Positions 46,468 to 55,131 of a DNA stretch of 64,000 nucleotides are shown in pieces. The stretch is from Thermodesulfovibrio sp. 3462-1. Lineage in GTDB: Bacteria > Nitrospirota > Thermodesulfovibrionia > Thermodesulfovibrionales > Thermodesulfovibrionaceae. The number at the start of each line of letters is the position of its first letter. The first letter of the stretch is position 1. Both the position numbers and the translations under genes were made by a program. The stretch covers positions 248,001 to 312,000 of the forward strand of contig NZ_CP144374.1 of the NCBI RefSeq assembly GCF_040451425.1, written 5' to 3'. Below the pieces are notes generated by a model that was given only the letters and a program-made list of their open reading frames with translations, made no database searches and was not told where the DNA came from.

Positions 46468-47538
46468 TTACCATATTTTTTCTAATAAAGAAAAAGGTTT
46501 GTGAATCTGTAGAATTTTTTCATAAACTTTTAAGTATTCCTTTACCATTTTTTCTGCAGTGAAATTTTTTTCAACATGAAGCCTGCAATTTAGAGGATTT
46601 ATATTTTTAATTTCTTCAATTTTTTTAACCATTCCATCAATCATGTTTTCAACTGAAACAATAAAGCCTGTAACTCCATCAATCACTATTTCAGGAACAG
46701 ATGCTCTTCTTGGGGCAATAACAGGAGTTCCACAAGCCATTGCTTCAATCATTACAAGTCCAAAGGCTTCTTTCCATCTAACTGGTAAAATAAGAGCCAG
46801 AGCATTTTTTAAAAGCTCTGCCTTTTCGGAAAAAGTAAGTTCTCCAAATACTTTAATTTGCTTTCCATCCTGCTCAGAAAGAATTTTTTCTTTATAAAAG
46901 TCTTCAAATTCTTTTCTTATTTCACCTGCAAGAATAATTGGAATTCCACTTTTTTTACTTATTTCAATAGCTATGTCAGGACCTTTGTAAGGAGAAAAAG
47001 TTCCAAGAAACAGTAAATACTCTCCTTTTTTGTCTGAAAAGGGATATTTTTTTACATCTATTCCATGATAAACTGTTGCTATCCAATTAAGCTCTGGAGC
47101 AAGCTCTCTTTGAGCATTACTTATTGAGACATAAAATCTATCTTTAAAGGCTTCCCTGAGCACTGCAGGCTCTGGAGGTAAAGAGCTGTGAATTGTTGTT
47201 ACCACAGGAGTTTTCACTAAAGGAGTAATGCTGAGAGGGATAAATCCATTATGATTATGAAGAATATCAAAATCATTACTCATTTTACCAACTATTTCTG
47301 TTTGTAAAATATCGTAGTCATAAAAATCCCATTTAAATTTTCCAAGTATGTCATAGAGATTTCTCTCTACAATTGGAACTAATTTACATGGAAGGTTTGA
47401 GTCTCCAGAGGCAAAAACAGTTACTTCATGCCCTTTTTCAGTCAATGCACAAGCAAGGTCATAAACCACAAGTTCTGTGCCTCCATATTTTTCAGGAGGC
47501 AGTTTTTTCCAAAGTGGTGAAATTAATCCAATTTTCAT
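46468..47538 (-). CDS. GT4 family glycosyltransferase
   Basis: A 356-residue GT-B fold transferase of family 4. N-terminal MKIGLISPLWKKLPPEKYGG is the usual start with acceptor-side GGTE; the C-terminal donor-binding part has LGTFSPYKGPDIAIE and the ExxxE motif in KEAFGLVMIEAMACGTPVIA. ATG at 47538 has AAGGAG 8 bases upstream and is preferred over an in-frame upstream ATG at 47571 that lies further inside the GT2 gene. Its 5' end overlaps the GT2 gene by 47 bases. Role in surface or storage glycan is inferred from the neighbours. Confidence 0.88.
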   Translation of the reverse strand: MKIGLISPLWKKLPPEKYGGTELVVYDLACALTEKGHEVTVFASGDSNLPCKLVPIVERNLYDILGKFKWDFYDYDILQTEIVGKMSNDFDILHNHNGFIPLSITPLVKTPVVTTIHSSLPPEPAVLREAFKDRFYVSISNAQRELAPELNWIATVYHGIDVKKYPFSDKKGEYLLFLGTFSPYKGPDIAIEISKKSGIPIILAGEIRKEFEDFYKEKILSEQDGKQIKVFGELTFSEKAELLKNALALILPVRWKEAFGLVMIEAMACGTPVIAPRRASVPEIVIDGVTGFIVSVENMIDGMVKKIEEIKNINPLNCRLHVEKNFTAEKMVKEYLKVYEKILQIHKPFSLLEKIW

Positions 47539-49009
47539 TTTTTTCACTCCTTGAGAGTTTGAAAAATCCATATAATTGCCATATTGCTGAAGAATAAATT
47601 AAACCATTGACAAAAGCTCCGGTAGCCAAAACAAATTGATTTTTTAAAATTCCCACACTGAAAGCTAATCCACTAAAAATTAATATTAAAATTTCTGACA
47701 AACCTTCTCTGAGATATCTAAATATTCCAAAATTTTCCTTAAATTTAGGGGTTCTCCAGAATTCTTTTTTAGGATAGATTAGACATTTTATCCATTCTGT
47801 TGCCATTGGCAAGGTTAAAGAAAGAAAAGAGATAAACGCATACAGACGTTCTTTCAACCCTACAGCTGTATTAACTGGCATTGCAAAAAACAAACCAAGA
47901 GCTCTGCTTGACAGGAATGCTAAATAGGGAACTACAAAAGCAAAACTGAAAGAAACAAACTCAAAACAACTTAAGAGCATAATCCAGAATGGTATAAATA
48001 GATTGTTAAACCATATTGTATTTTGAGCTAAATAACAAAGTTTTTGCATAAAATTAAGTCTACTGAAGATGAAAAATCTAAGATTTTTTATTATTGTCTG
48101 CATGTTTCCAAATACCCATCTTGCCCTTTGTTTTTTGTAGGCTGCATAGCTATATGGCATAAGTCCTTTACCTTTTGAATGGTCAATATAAACTGTTTTA
48201 TAACCAAGCTCGTGAATTCTAATTCCAATTTCACTGTCCTCTGTTATAACCTCCTTAGAAAATCCTCCTATACTTTCAAGAACGCTTTTTCTTATAAGTC
48301 CCATTGTTCCCATAAAGGAAGCAGCATTGTACTCATTGCAAGTATTCATTACTGTGCTGAAAAAGTATCTGTAGGCATAATACATTCCTTTTGATACAGC
48401 AGTGTCATTCAAAAAATAATTCTGCGGAAGTTGAACAACTGCTATTTCAGGGTCTTTAAAGTATCCCACTGTTTTTTTAAGAAAATCCTTTTCTACTATA
48501 TAATCAGAATCTACAACTGCGACTATTTCGGTTTTAGGTGAAGTTAAATTTAAGGCATAATTTAACACTCCTGCCTTAAATCCTTCAATTTGTGGAATGT
48601 AAAAAAATTTTACTTTTTCACCAAGACTTTGGCAAATTTTTTCAATACTCCTCACCTCTTTATCATAAGGAGTATTGTTTACTAAGGCATATACTTCGTA
48701 GTTTTCATAATCAAGCTCGCTTAAAGAAATTAATGCCGGTGTTACAACCTCTGCTGGTTCTTTACATATGGGAACAAAAATGGAAACAAAAGGTTTATAA
48801 TCAGCAGGCAGTTCAATAAAATCTGTTTTCCTCAATCTGTGTTTTTTTGTTGTATCAAAAATAACAAGAAGCTCTAATGAAAAAAGACAGAGAGAAATAC
48901 AATTTACAATTGCTTCAAAAAAATTTAAATGAAATATATAAAAAATGTATCCAGAAATGATTGAAAAATAAAGAAATTTGGAAGAAAAAGACCAGCCAGC
49001 ATTCTTCAT
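47492..49009 (-). CDS. Membrane-bound GT2 glycosyltransferase (cellulose/hyaluronan synthase-like)
   Basis: A 505-residue processive-type GT2 protein. Two N-terminal TM segments (about 8-45), catalytic core with VSIFVPICKEPAEV, DSDY (the DxD of the donor site), TEDSEIG and the QxxRW motif KKQRARWVFG, then four or more C-terminal TM segments. This fits beta-glycan synthases that also extrude the chain. No PilZ domain is seen. GGAGGTGG precedes the ATG; the promoter carries a palindrome over its -35 box. Confidence 0.88.
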   Translation of the reverse strand: MKNAGWSFSSKFLYFSIISGYIFYIFHLNFFEAIVNCISLCLFSLELLVIFDTTKKHRLRKTDFIELPADYKPFVSIFVPICKEPAEVVTPALISLSELDYENYEVYALVNNTPYDKEVRSIEKICQSLGEKVKFFYIPQIEGFKAGVLNYALNLTSPKTEIVAVVDSDYIVEKDFLKKTVGYFKDPEIAVVQLPQNYFLNDTAVSKGMYYAYRYFFSTVMNTCNEYNAASFMGTMGLIRKSVLESIGGFSKEVITEDSEIGIRIHELGYKTVYIDHSKGKGLMPYSYAAYKKQRARWVFGNMQTIIKNLRFFIFSRLNFMQKLCYLAQNTIWFNNLFIPFWIMLLSCFEFVSFSFAFVVPYLAFLSSRALGLFFAMPVNTAVGLKERLYAFISFLSLTLPMATEWIKCLIYPKKEFWRTPKFKENFGIFRYLREGLSEILILIFSGLAFSVGILKNQFVLATGAFVNGLIYSSAIWQLYGFFKLSRSEKNENWINFTTLEKTAS

Positions 49010-49064
49010 TAGCCACCTCCTAAGAAAAATCTTAGTAGCAGCTAATTATTAAGAATGCTACCAA

Positions 49065-49101
49065 ATTATAACAAAAAAATTTTAAGTTTATCAACTTAAA
49101 A
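49065..49101 (-). promoter_or_regulatory. GT2 promoter with palindrome over the -35 box
   Basis: Minus-strand TTGATA (49094-49089) and extended -10 TGTTATAAT (box at 49070-49065), 18 bases apart. The -35 lies in a perfect 9-base inverted repeat, arms 49080-49088 and 49093-49101 with a 4-base centre, which resembles a repressor operator. The same element looks like a terminator on the minus strand (T-run follows), but promoter overlap is the better reading. Confidence 0.5.
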
Positions 49102-49230
49102 ATTCTTCTTAAAACTGCCATTAGGAAATTATTGTCTTGAGCGAATTTAGAATTTTTTTGGGAAAAGTTCTTAACTAAGCGGAAGCGAAAGTAAGTTTCC
49201 TGTCGGCAATTTCAACTCCTTAAGGTAAAC

Positions 49231-49260
49231 TTGCGAAGAATGTCCTGATAAAGGTAAAAT
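49231..49260 (+). promoter_or_regulatory. Putative tRNA-Leu promoter
   Basis: TTGCGA (49231-49236) and TAAAAT (49255-49260), 18 bases apart, with predicted start near 49267, five bases before the tRNA. The stretch 49102-49230 between this promoter and the GT2 operator holds no gene or repeat that I can recognise. Confidence 0.4.
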
Positions 49261-49271
49261 TAAAATACTGA

Positions 49272-49355
49272 GCCGAAGTGGCGGAACTGGCAGACGCGCC
49301 AGATTCAGGATCTGGTGGTGGCAACGCCGTGCGGGTTCAAATCCCGCCTTCGGCA
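49272..49355 (+). tRNA. tRNA-Leu (anticodon CAG)
   Basis: An 84-base class II tRNA: acceptor GCCGAAG pairs with CTTCGGC, anticodon stem CCAGA/TCTGG around loop TTCAGGA (anticodon CAG), variable arm GTGGTGGCAACGCCGTGC region, T arm GCGGG/CCCGC with TTCAAAT loop, discriminator A. CCA is not encoded. The 3' end is not repeated further on, so there is no sign of an integrated element. Confidence 0.95.
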
Positions 49356-49391
49356 TTTAAAAGGTCTTTAAATAGTGTAAAAAACATATAC

Positions 49392-49489
49392 TTCAGAAGA
49401 CAGTAAGTATTAAGATAGAGCTTCTGAAAAAGCAGTAGTATAATTTTATTCTACTCGGTTACATTTGCTTTTGTGCTGATGTAACTGAG
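49392..49489 (+). other. Structured intergenic segment after tRNA-Leu (candidate RNA)
   Basis: Two inverted repeats in a gene-free stretch (49356-49559). The first has arms TTCAGAAG (49392-49399) and CTTCTGAA (49421-49428). The second is CTCGGTTACAT (49454-49464) with ATGTAACTGAG (49479-49489), 11 pairs including one G-U and a 14-base loop. An extended -10 box AGTATAAT (box at 49439-49444) lies between them, so a transcript beginning near 49451 would open with the second hairpin. No coding frame is seen. Confidence 0.4.
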
Positions 49490-49525
49490 GATGCGGAGCA
49501 TTGAAAAAAGCATGAGCCTAAATTG

Positions 49526-49554
49526 TTGATAACATTTACTAAAATTGTTATATT
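49526..49554 (+). promoter_or_regulatory. Putative leaderless promoter of coiled-coil protein gene
   Basis: TTGATA (49526-49531) and TATATT (49549-49554), 17 bases apart. The -10 box ends 6 bases before the ATG at 49560 and no Shine-Dalgarno sequence is present. Confidence 0.45.
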
Positions 49555-49559
49555 ATAGT

Positions 49560-50345
49560 ATGCTTTTCAGTATAGAAATTATTGAAGAGTTAGAAAAACT
49601 TGAGCCTGCCATCAGGTCAAGTCTTATCAAAATATTGAAAAGTCTTGACAAGACCATCGGTGAGATGGTCAAAAGAGAGGATTTTTTAGAATTAAAGGTT
49701 GATTTCAAGAAGCTCACAAAAATAGTAGAGGAGCTTGCAGAGGCACAGAAGCGTACTGAACAGAGGGTAGAGGAGCTTGCAGAGGCACAGAAGCGTACTG
49801 AACAGAGGGTAGAGGAGCTTGCAGAGGCACAGAAGCGTACTGAACAGAGGGTAGAGGAGCTTGCAGAGGCACAGAAGCGTACTGAGGAGGAACTGAGAAG
49901 ACTTGCTTCAGATCATAGAGAAACAAGAAAAATACTTGGAAATCTCACAGATACAGTAGGATATGGTCTTGAGGACAGGATATTTCCATTTATAAAGAAA
50001 TTTGCTGAAACAGAATATGGGATTAAAGTAAAAGACTTTGGTAGAAAAAATATTGTTTATCCTGATGGAAATTACGACGAACTGAACATCTATGTGGAAG
50101 GTGAAAGAGATGGTCAAAGGGTTTATCTTATAGGTGAATGTAAAGCACAGTTAGGCAAAAAGGACATTGAAAAATTTATTAAAATAATTGAAAGGGTTAG
50201 ACAATATCTTAGAAGTGATGTTAATGGATTTATAGTAAGTTATTCCATACAGCCCAAAGTGGAGGAATATTTAAGAAAATCTCATCCTGAAATAAATTTC
50301 TACTACAGCTACTACTTTGACATGAAATACAAATATGGGGAATAA
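49560..50345 (+). CDS. Coiled-coil protein with C-terminal PD-(D/E)xK-like nuclease domain (DUF3782-like)
   Basis: A 261-residue protein. Residues 1-55 are helical; 56-111 contain four near-identical 14-residue units beginning [14 protein letters not shown], two heptads each, which form a continuous coiled coil. The C-terminal domain (about 125-261) has DELNIYV and, 12 residues on, [10 protein letters not shown], the D-x(n)-E-x-K arrangement of restriction-type nucleases. Such proteins are common and multi-copy in thermophiles; function is unknown. The ATG at 49560 is preferred over TTG at 49545 because promoter spacing fits it. Confidence 0.72.
   Translation: MLFSIEIIEELEKLEPAIRSSLIKILKSLDKTIGEMVKREDFLELKVDFKKLTKIVEELAEAQKRTEQRVEELAEAQKRTEQRVEELAEAQKRTEQRVEELAEAQKRTEEELRRLASDHRETRKILGNLTDTVGYGLEDRIFPFIKKFAETEYGIKVKDFGRKNIVYPDGNYDELNIYVEGERDGQRVYLIGECKAQLGKKDIEKFIKIIERVRQYLRSDVNGFIVSYSIQPKVEEYLRKSHPEINFYYSYYFDMKYKYGE
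49725..49892 (+). repeat. Four tandem 42-bp repeats in coiled-coil gene
   Basis: Units begin at 49725, 49767, 49809 and 49851. The first three are identical over 42 bases; the fourth is identical for about 35 bases and then diverges. Forty-two bases equal 14 residues, so copy number changes keep frame and lengthen the coiled coil by two heptads. Confidence 0.95.
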
Positions 50346-50384
50346 AAATTTTTCTATGTGATCCTCAGGTAACAATAAAAGATA

Positions 50385-51474
<1,090 letters not shown>

Positions 51475-51508
51475 TGGGGCAATTCGCCTTTACCGATTAT
51501 GTAACGAT

Positions 51509-51531
51509 GAGGAAATTCCTCTAAAGAGCAA
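51509..51531 (+). repeat. Right copy of the repeat flanking galE
   Basis: GAGGAAATTCCTCT at 51509-51522 is identical to 50460-50473, and the similarity goes on (AAAGAGCAA against TTTAAGGAGCAA). It lies in the gene-free stretch after galE. A frame through it reads NDEEIPLKSNNARKRK to a stop near 51560, resembling the end of the short frame before galE. Confidence 0.6.
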
Positions 51532-51582
51532 CAATGCCAGAAAGAGAAAGATGCATTACTAAGGATTATCAGTGGTGAGAAG

Positions 51583-51609
51583 GCCAAACTTAATTTTGGC
51601 AATTTTTTT
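51583..51609 (+). terminator. Intrinsic terminator after galE
   Basis: Stem GCCAAA (51583-51588) with TTTGGC (51595-51600), 6-base loop, then AA and seven T (51603-51609). It closes galE on the plus strand. An extended -10 box TGTTATAAT (51611-51619) directly after it can serve the next gene. Confidence 0.6.
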
Positions 51610-51663
51610 GTGTTATAATTGGGTTGGATTTGATTGAAATAACTCTCAATAAGAGGATGAGAA

Positions 51664-52974
51664 ATGGTTGAAAAAATATGCGTAGTGGGACTCGGTTATG
51701 TGGGGCTGCCTTTGGCATGTTTATTAGCTACAAAGTATAAGGTTATAGGATATGACAAAAACAAACAGAGGATTAAAGAGCTGAAAAAAGGTATAGATTC
51801 AACCAAAGAGGTTTTACCTGAAACTCTAAAGAACTCTAACCTTGAATTTACAAACAATGAGAAGAAAATATCGGAGTGTGACTTTATAATAGTTGCCGTT
51901 CCTACACCTGTGGATAAAGTTAAAAATCCTGACTTTTCGTATCTAAGAGATGCTTCAAGGATTGTAGGTAGAAATTTAAAGAAAGGAGCTATAGTAGTTT
52001 ACGAATCAACGGTATATCCAGGAGCAACAGAGGAGATATGTGTGCCCATTCTTGAAAAAGAAAGTGGGCTTAAGTGGAAGAGAGACTTTTTGGTAGGTTA
52101 TTCTCCTGAAAGGGTAAACCCTGGAGATAAAGAGCATACCATTGAAAAAATTGTTAAGGTTGTTGCAGGTGATACTGAGTACTCACTTGAGAGAATAGCA
52201 GAAGTTTACGGTTCTGTAATTAGCGCAGGTATATATAAAGCTCCGAGTATAAAGGTGGCAGAAGCTGCTAAAGTAATAGAAAATACTCAAAGGGACATAA
52301 ATATAGCATTGATGAATGAGCTTGCGATTATTTTTGACAAAATGGGAATAGATACAAGGGAAGTTTTAAAAGCAGCTTACACAAAGTGGAACTTTTTAAG
52401 GTTCGAACCTGGACTTGTCGGAGGTCACTGCATACCGGTGGATCCATATTATTTAGCTTATAAGTCTATGGAAATAGGACATGTTCCTGAGTTGATACTT
52501 GCCGGAAGAAATATAAATGAGTCTATACCATCATACATAGCTTATAAAACTTTAAAGCTTATGATTAAAGCTGAAAAGACTATTGCAAATGCAAAAGTTT
52601 TAGTTATGGGAATAACCTTTAAGGAGAATGTTCCAGATATAAGAAATTCCAAATCCTATGATTTGGTAAAGGAATTAAAAGAGCTTGGGCTTAAAGTGTT
52701 TGTTTATGACCCTATAGCATATCAGGAAGAAGTTAAGAAAGAGTATGGAATAGAACTCATTAGAGATATTGAAGAATATGCACCTTACGATTGTGTAATC
52801 GTATCTGTGAAACATAATGAATTTATAAAATTCTCGAAAGAAGTTTTTAAAAAAATTATAAAAGCTCCCTATTTATTTATAGATGTAAGTAAAATTATAA
52901 ATGTAAGTAATAAAATAAAATCTTGCTTTGAAGAGTTTAAGCAAGATAAAGATTTTATATATTGGGCTTTGTAA
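51664..52974 (+). CDS. Nucleotide-sugar dehydrogenase (UDP-HexNAc/UDP-Glc 6-dehydrogenase, TviB/WbpO-like)
   Basis: A 436-residue NAD-dependent four-electron dehydrogenase making a UDP-uronic acid. Start VGLGYVGLPLA (NAD site), YESTVYPGATEE, SPERVNPGD, and the catalytic cysteine in GLVGGHCIPVDPYYL are present. The PGD and NTQRDINIALMNELA segments place it with UDP-N-acetyl-hexosamine dehydrogenases (TviB, WbpO) rather than Ugd. The ribosome-binding site AGAGGATGAG precedes ATG 51664. It pairs with the Wzz gene 17 bases downstream. Confidence 0.9.
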   Translation: MVEKICVVGLGYVGLPLACLLATKYKVIGYDKNKQRIKELKKGIDSTKEVLPETLKNSNLEFTNNEKKISECDFIIVAVPTPVDKVKNPDFSYLRDASRIVGRNLKKGAIVVYESTVYPGATEEICVPILEKESGLKWKRDFLVGYSPERVNPGDKEHTIEKIVKVVAGDTEYSLERIAEVYGSVISAGIYKAPSIKVAEAAKVIENTQRDINIALMNELAIIFDKMGIDTREVLKAAYTKWNFLRFEPGLVGGHCIPVDPYYLAYKSMEIGHVPELILAGRNINESIPSYIAYKTLKLMIKAEKTIANAKVLVMGITFKENVPDIRNSKSYDLVKELKELGLKVFVYDPIAYQEEVKKEYGIELIRDIEEYAPYDCVIVSVKHNEFIKFSKEVFKKIIKAPYLFIDVSKIINVSNKIKSCFEEFKQDKDFIYWAL

Positions 52975-52991
52975 ATAACCAGGAGGTGTAA

Positions 52992-53765
52992 ATGGAAAAG
53001 GAATTTAAAAAGGAGACTTCATTTGAAGATGAGATTGACCTTTATGAATTAATTCTTATTTTTAAAAAACGGATAAAATATGTTGCTGGGGTGTTTGTTC
53101 TCGGTGTTTTTATCGCAACTGTAGTTAGTTTTCTTATGCCGAATATATATCAGGCAAGAGCAATGCTGTGGGTGGATTTTTTTTCGACTCAGACAATGAT
53201 TGAAAGTCTTAAAGCAAATCAATTGGTAAAGGATGGTGAGTTTATAATTCCTCTTCAACAGGGTAGGCATCCAGAGGTAAATAATCTGAGTTTGTCAATA
53301 CTGAACAGCGCTGAGTTTCAGAAAAAGGTGAGAGATAAAGTTAGACAAACTTTTGGTTCAGACGTTGATTTATTATATTTCAAAACTGATATAGATAAGA
53401 AATATTTCAAAACTGATATAGATAAGAAAACAGGAAGCATTGTTCTTACATCAGATCAAAGGGAAAGAAAGCTTGCAGAAGAGATTTTGAAGACTGCTAT
53501 TGAGGAGTTCAGGACAGAGCTTGACAAAGTCTCTCTTACCTATTCAGAAATTCTGACTTCACAGAAGGTAAAGACTGATAAAAGTAAAAATTTCCTTCTT
53601 TATATTGTAGAAAATCCTTATTCCTCAGATGTTCCTGTGAAGCCTAAAAGGATGTTGATTATTGCTGTGGCTGCCATAACATCACTTTTTGCAGGAATTT
53701 TTCTTGTCTTTTTAGTTGAGTGGTGGAGTAAGGCAAAAAAAAGAAAGATTCCTCTCGCTCAGTGA
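52992..53765 (+). CDS. Wzz-type chain length determinant protein
   Basis: A 257-residue inner-membrane protein with TM segments at about 30-50 and 222-243 and a periplasmic helical part between, the layout of Wzz/PCP proteins that set the length of O-antigen or exopolysaccharide. The proline-rich YSSDVPVKPKR before the second TM is the family signature. The periplasmic part is short for the family and contains a 9-residue tandem duplication. AGGAGGTG precedes the ATG. No polymerase (Wzy), flippase (Wzx) or Wza follows; the next gene is a convergent peptidase. Confidence 0.85.
   Translation: MEKEFKKETSFEDEIDLYELILIFKKRIKYVAGVFVLGVFIATVVSFLMPNIYQARAMLWVDFFSTQTMIESLKANQLVKDGEFIIPLQQGRHPEVNNLSLSILNSAEFQKKVRDKVRQTFGSDVDLLYFKTDIDKKYFKTDIDKKTGSIVLTSDQRERKLAEEILKTAIEEFRTELDKVSLTYSEILTSQKVKTDKSKNFLLYIVENPYSSDVPVKPKRMLIIAVAAITSLFAGIFLVFLVEWWSKAKKRKIPLAQ
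53376..53429 (+). repeat. 27-bp tandem duplication in the Wzz gene
   Basis: Two identical 27-base copies (53376-53402 and 53403-53429) encode YFKTDIDKK twice. The frame is kept. It looks like a recent slippage duplication, as no divergence has built up. Confidence 0.92.
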
Positions 53766-53820
53766 TGAGGCTCGGAATGATAAAAAGACAGGCTCAGATA
53801 AGTTGGAGGATATATAAATT

Positions 53821-55131
53821 TTATAAGTCTTTTCCTACAATTACAACAATATATGCCTGTGTATTAAGAATCTTTTCTGCTACTGTTTTTATGTCTTGTT
53901 TTGTTACTTTTTCAATATATTCTGGATATTTTGATATGTAATCATCTCCGAGGCCATAAAAATCAATAACAGGTAGAAATTCACTGATTTTTTTCATTGT
54001 GTCAATTCTTAATGGAAAACTTCCAGTAAGAAAAGCTTTTGCCTCTTTGAGTTCTTCTGTGGTCACTTCTTTTTCCTTCATTTTTTTAAGTTCTTCAACA
54101 ATTAATTTTATAACATTCTGAGTATTTTCAGATTTTGTCTTTACCTCTACATAAAAAGCTCCTGGCATTAAATAAGGCGAAAAAGTGCTATACACTGAAT
54201 AAGCAAGTCCACGGTTTTCTCTTATTTGTTTTGCAAGCCTTGATGTGAGACCTCCTCCTCCAACAATGTAGTTCATCACGCTTAAGGCATAGAAATCAGG
54301 ATCATTTCTTGAAATTCCTTCAAATCCAAGAATTATCGTTGATTGAGTTAAATCTGGTCTTTTTATAAAAATTTTTACTGGCTCTTTTCTTTTTATAAAG
54401 ATGGGTGGATTTAACTGCCTGCTGTAGTAGTGCCCATTTTGCCATCGACCAATGGGTTCAATAAGCTTTTTTAATTCTTCTTCCTCTATATCTCCAACAA
54501 CTGAAAAAATCATTCCCTGTGGATTATAAAACTTTTCATAAAAATTCATTAAATCCTGTCTTGTAATGTTTTTGAGCTGTTCAGGTTCACCTTCCACTGG
54601 TCTTCCATATGGATGTTTATTAAAAAGCTGGTTAATAAAAGTTTTGTAGGCTATGTAGGAAGGGTCTTCTTCCATCTGCTTTAATGATTTCTCTACTCTG
54701 GTAAGTTCTTTTTTTAGCTCCTCTTCAGGAAATACAGGATTCATCAGGACATCAAAAAATAAATTTAAAGCTTCTTTTAAATGCCTTTTTGTTGTTGCAA
54801 GAGTGAGCATTGTATAGTCGTGGGTGATTTTTTTATCAATGGAGATTGCCAGGAAATCAATTTTGTCTTCAATCTGCCGTACAGTCATTGTTTTTGTGCC
54901 ATGAGTAAGTAAGTGTGCTGTGAGATAGGCAACTGAAGGCTTAGACTCATCCAGTGCAGATGCTGGAATTAAAACAGATACATAAACAATGGGAATGCTA
55001 TCCCTGTAAAGATATTTAATTTTTGCTCCGTTTTCAAGTTTAAAGGTTTTAAAATCCATACGGGTAGCTCCTTGAGTAGAGTTTAGATATAAAATAAAAA
55101 TGATAAAAAAAATTATTAAAAAATTTTTCAT
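53821..55131 (-). CDS. M16 family peptidase-like protein, probably non-catalytic subunit
   Basis: A 436-residue periplasmic protein with an N-terminal signal (about 1-20). The M16 zinc motif HxxEH reads HLLTH here, so the catalytic glutamate is missing. The C-terminal half has GGGGLTSRLAKQIRENRGLAYSV, the R/Y motif used for substrate binding. In the M16B subfamily a catalytic and a non-catalytic chain form a heterodimer, and the adjacent gene supplies the active chain. It overlaps that gene by 4 bases. Confidence 0.9.
   Translation of the reverse strand: MKNFLIIFFIIFILYLNSTQGATRMDFKTFKLENGAKIKYLYRDSIPIVYVSVLIPASALDESKPSVAYLTAHLLTHGTKTMTVRQIEDKIDFLAISIDKKITHDYTMLTLATTKRHLKEALNLFFDVLMNPVFPEEELKKELTRVEKSLKQMEEDPSYIAYKTFINQLFNKHPYGRPVEGEPEQLKNITRQDLMNFYEKFYNPQGMIFSVVGDIEEEELKKLIEPIGRWQNGHYYSRQLNPPIFIKRKEPVKIFIKRPDLTQSTIILGFEGISRNDPDFYALSVMNYIVGGGGLTSRLAKQIRENRGLAYSVYSTFSPYLMPGAFYVEVKTKSENTQNVIKLIVEELKKMKEKEVTTEELKEAKAFLTGSFPLRIDTMKKISEFLPVIDFYGLGDDYISKYPEYIEKVTKQDIKTVAEKILNTQAYIVVIVGKDL

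Noticed and set aside
49171-49356. Minus-strand frame starting MPKAGFEPARRCHH
   Set aside because: It reads the complement of tRNA-Leu, a well-known source of spurious proteins in databases.
49272-49560. Genomic island integrated at tRNA-Leu
   Set aside because: No integrase and no second copy of the tRNA 3' end is present in the window.
49725-49892. Regular 42-bp repeats that might suggest a CRISPR array or minisatellite RNA
   Set aside because: Units abut with no spacers, are in frame, and encode perfect double heptads inside a clear protein-coding gene.
49714-49926. Minus-strand open frame with a repeated proline-rich peptide
   Set aside because: It is the antisense reading of the 42-bp repeats and has no promoter or ribosome-binding site.
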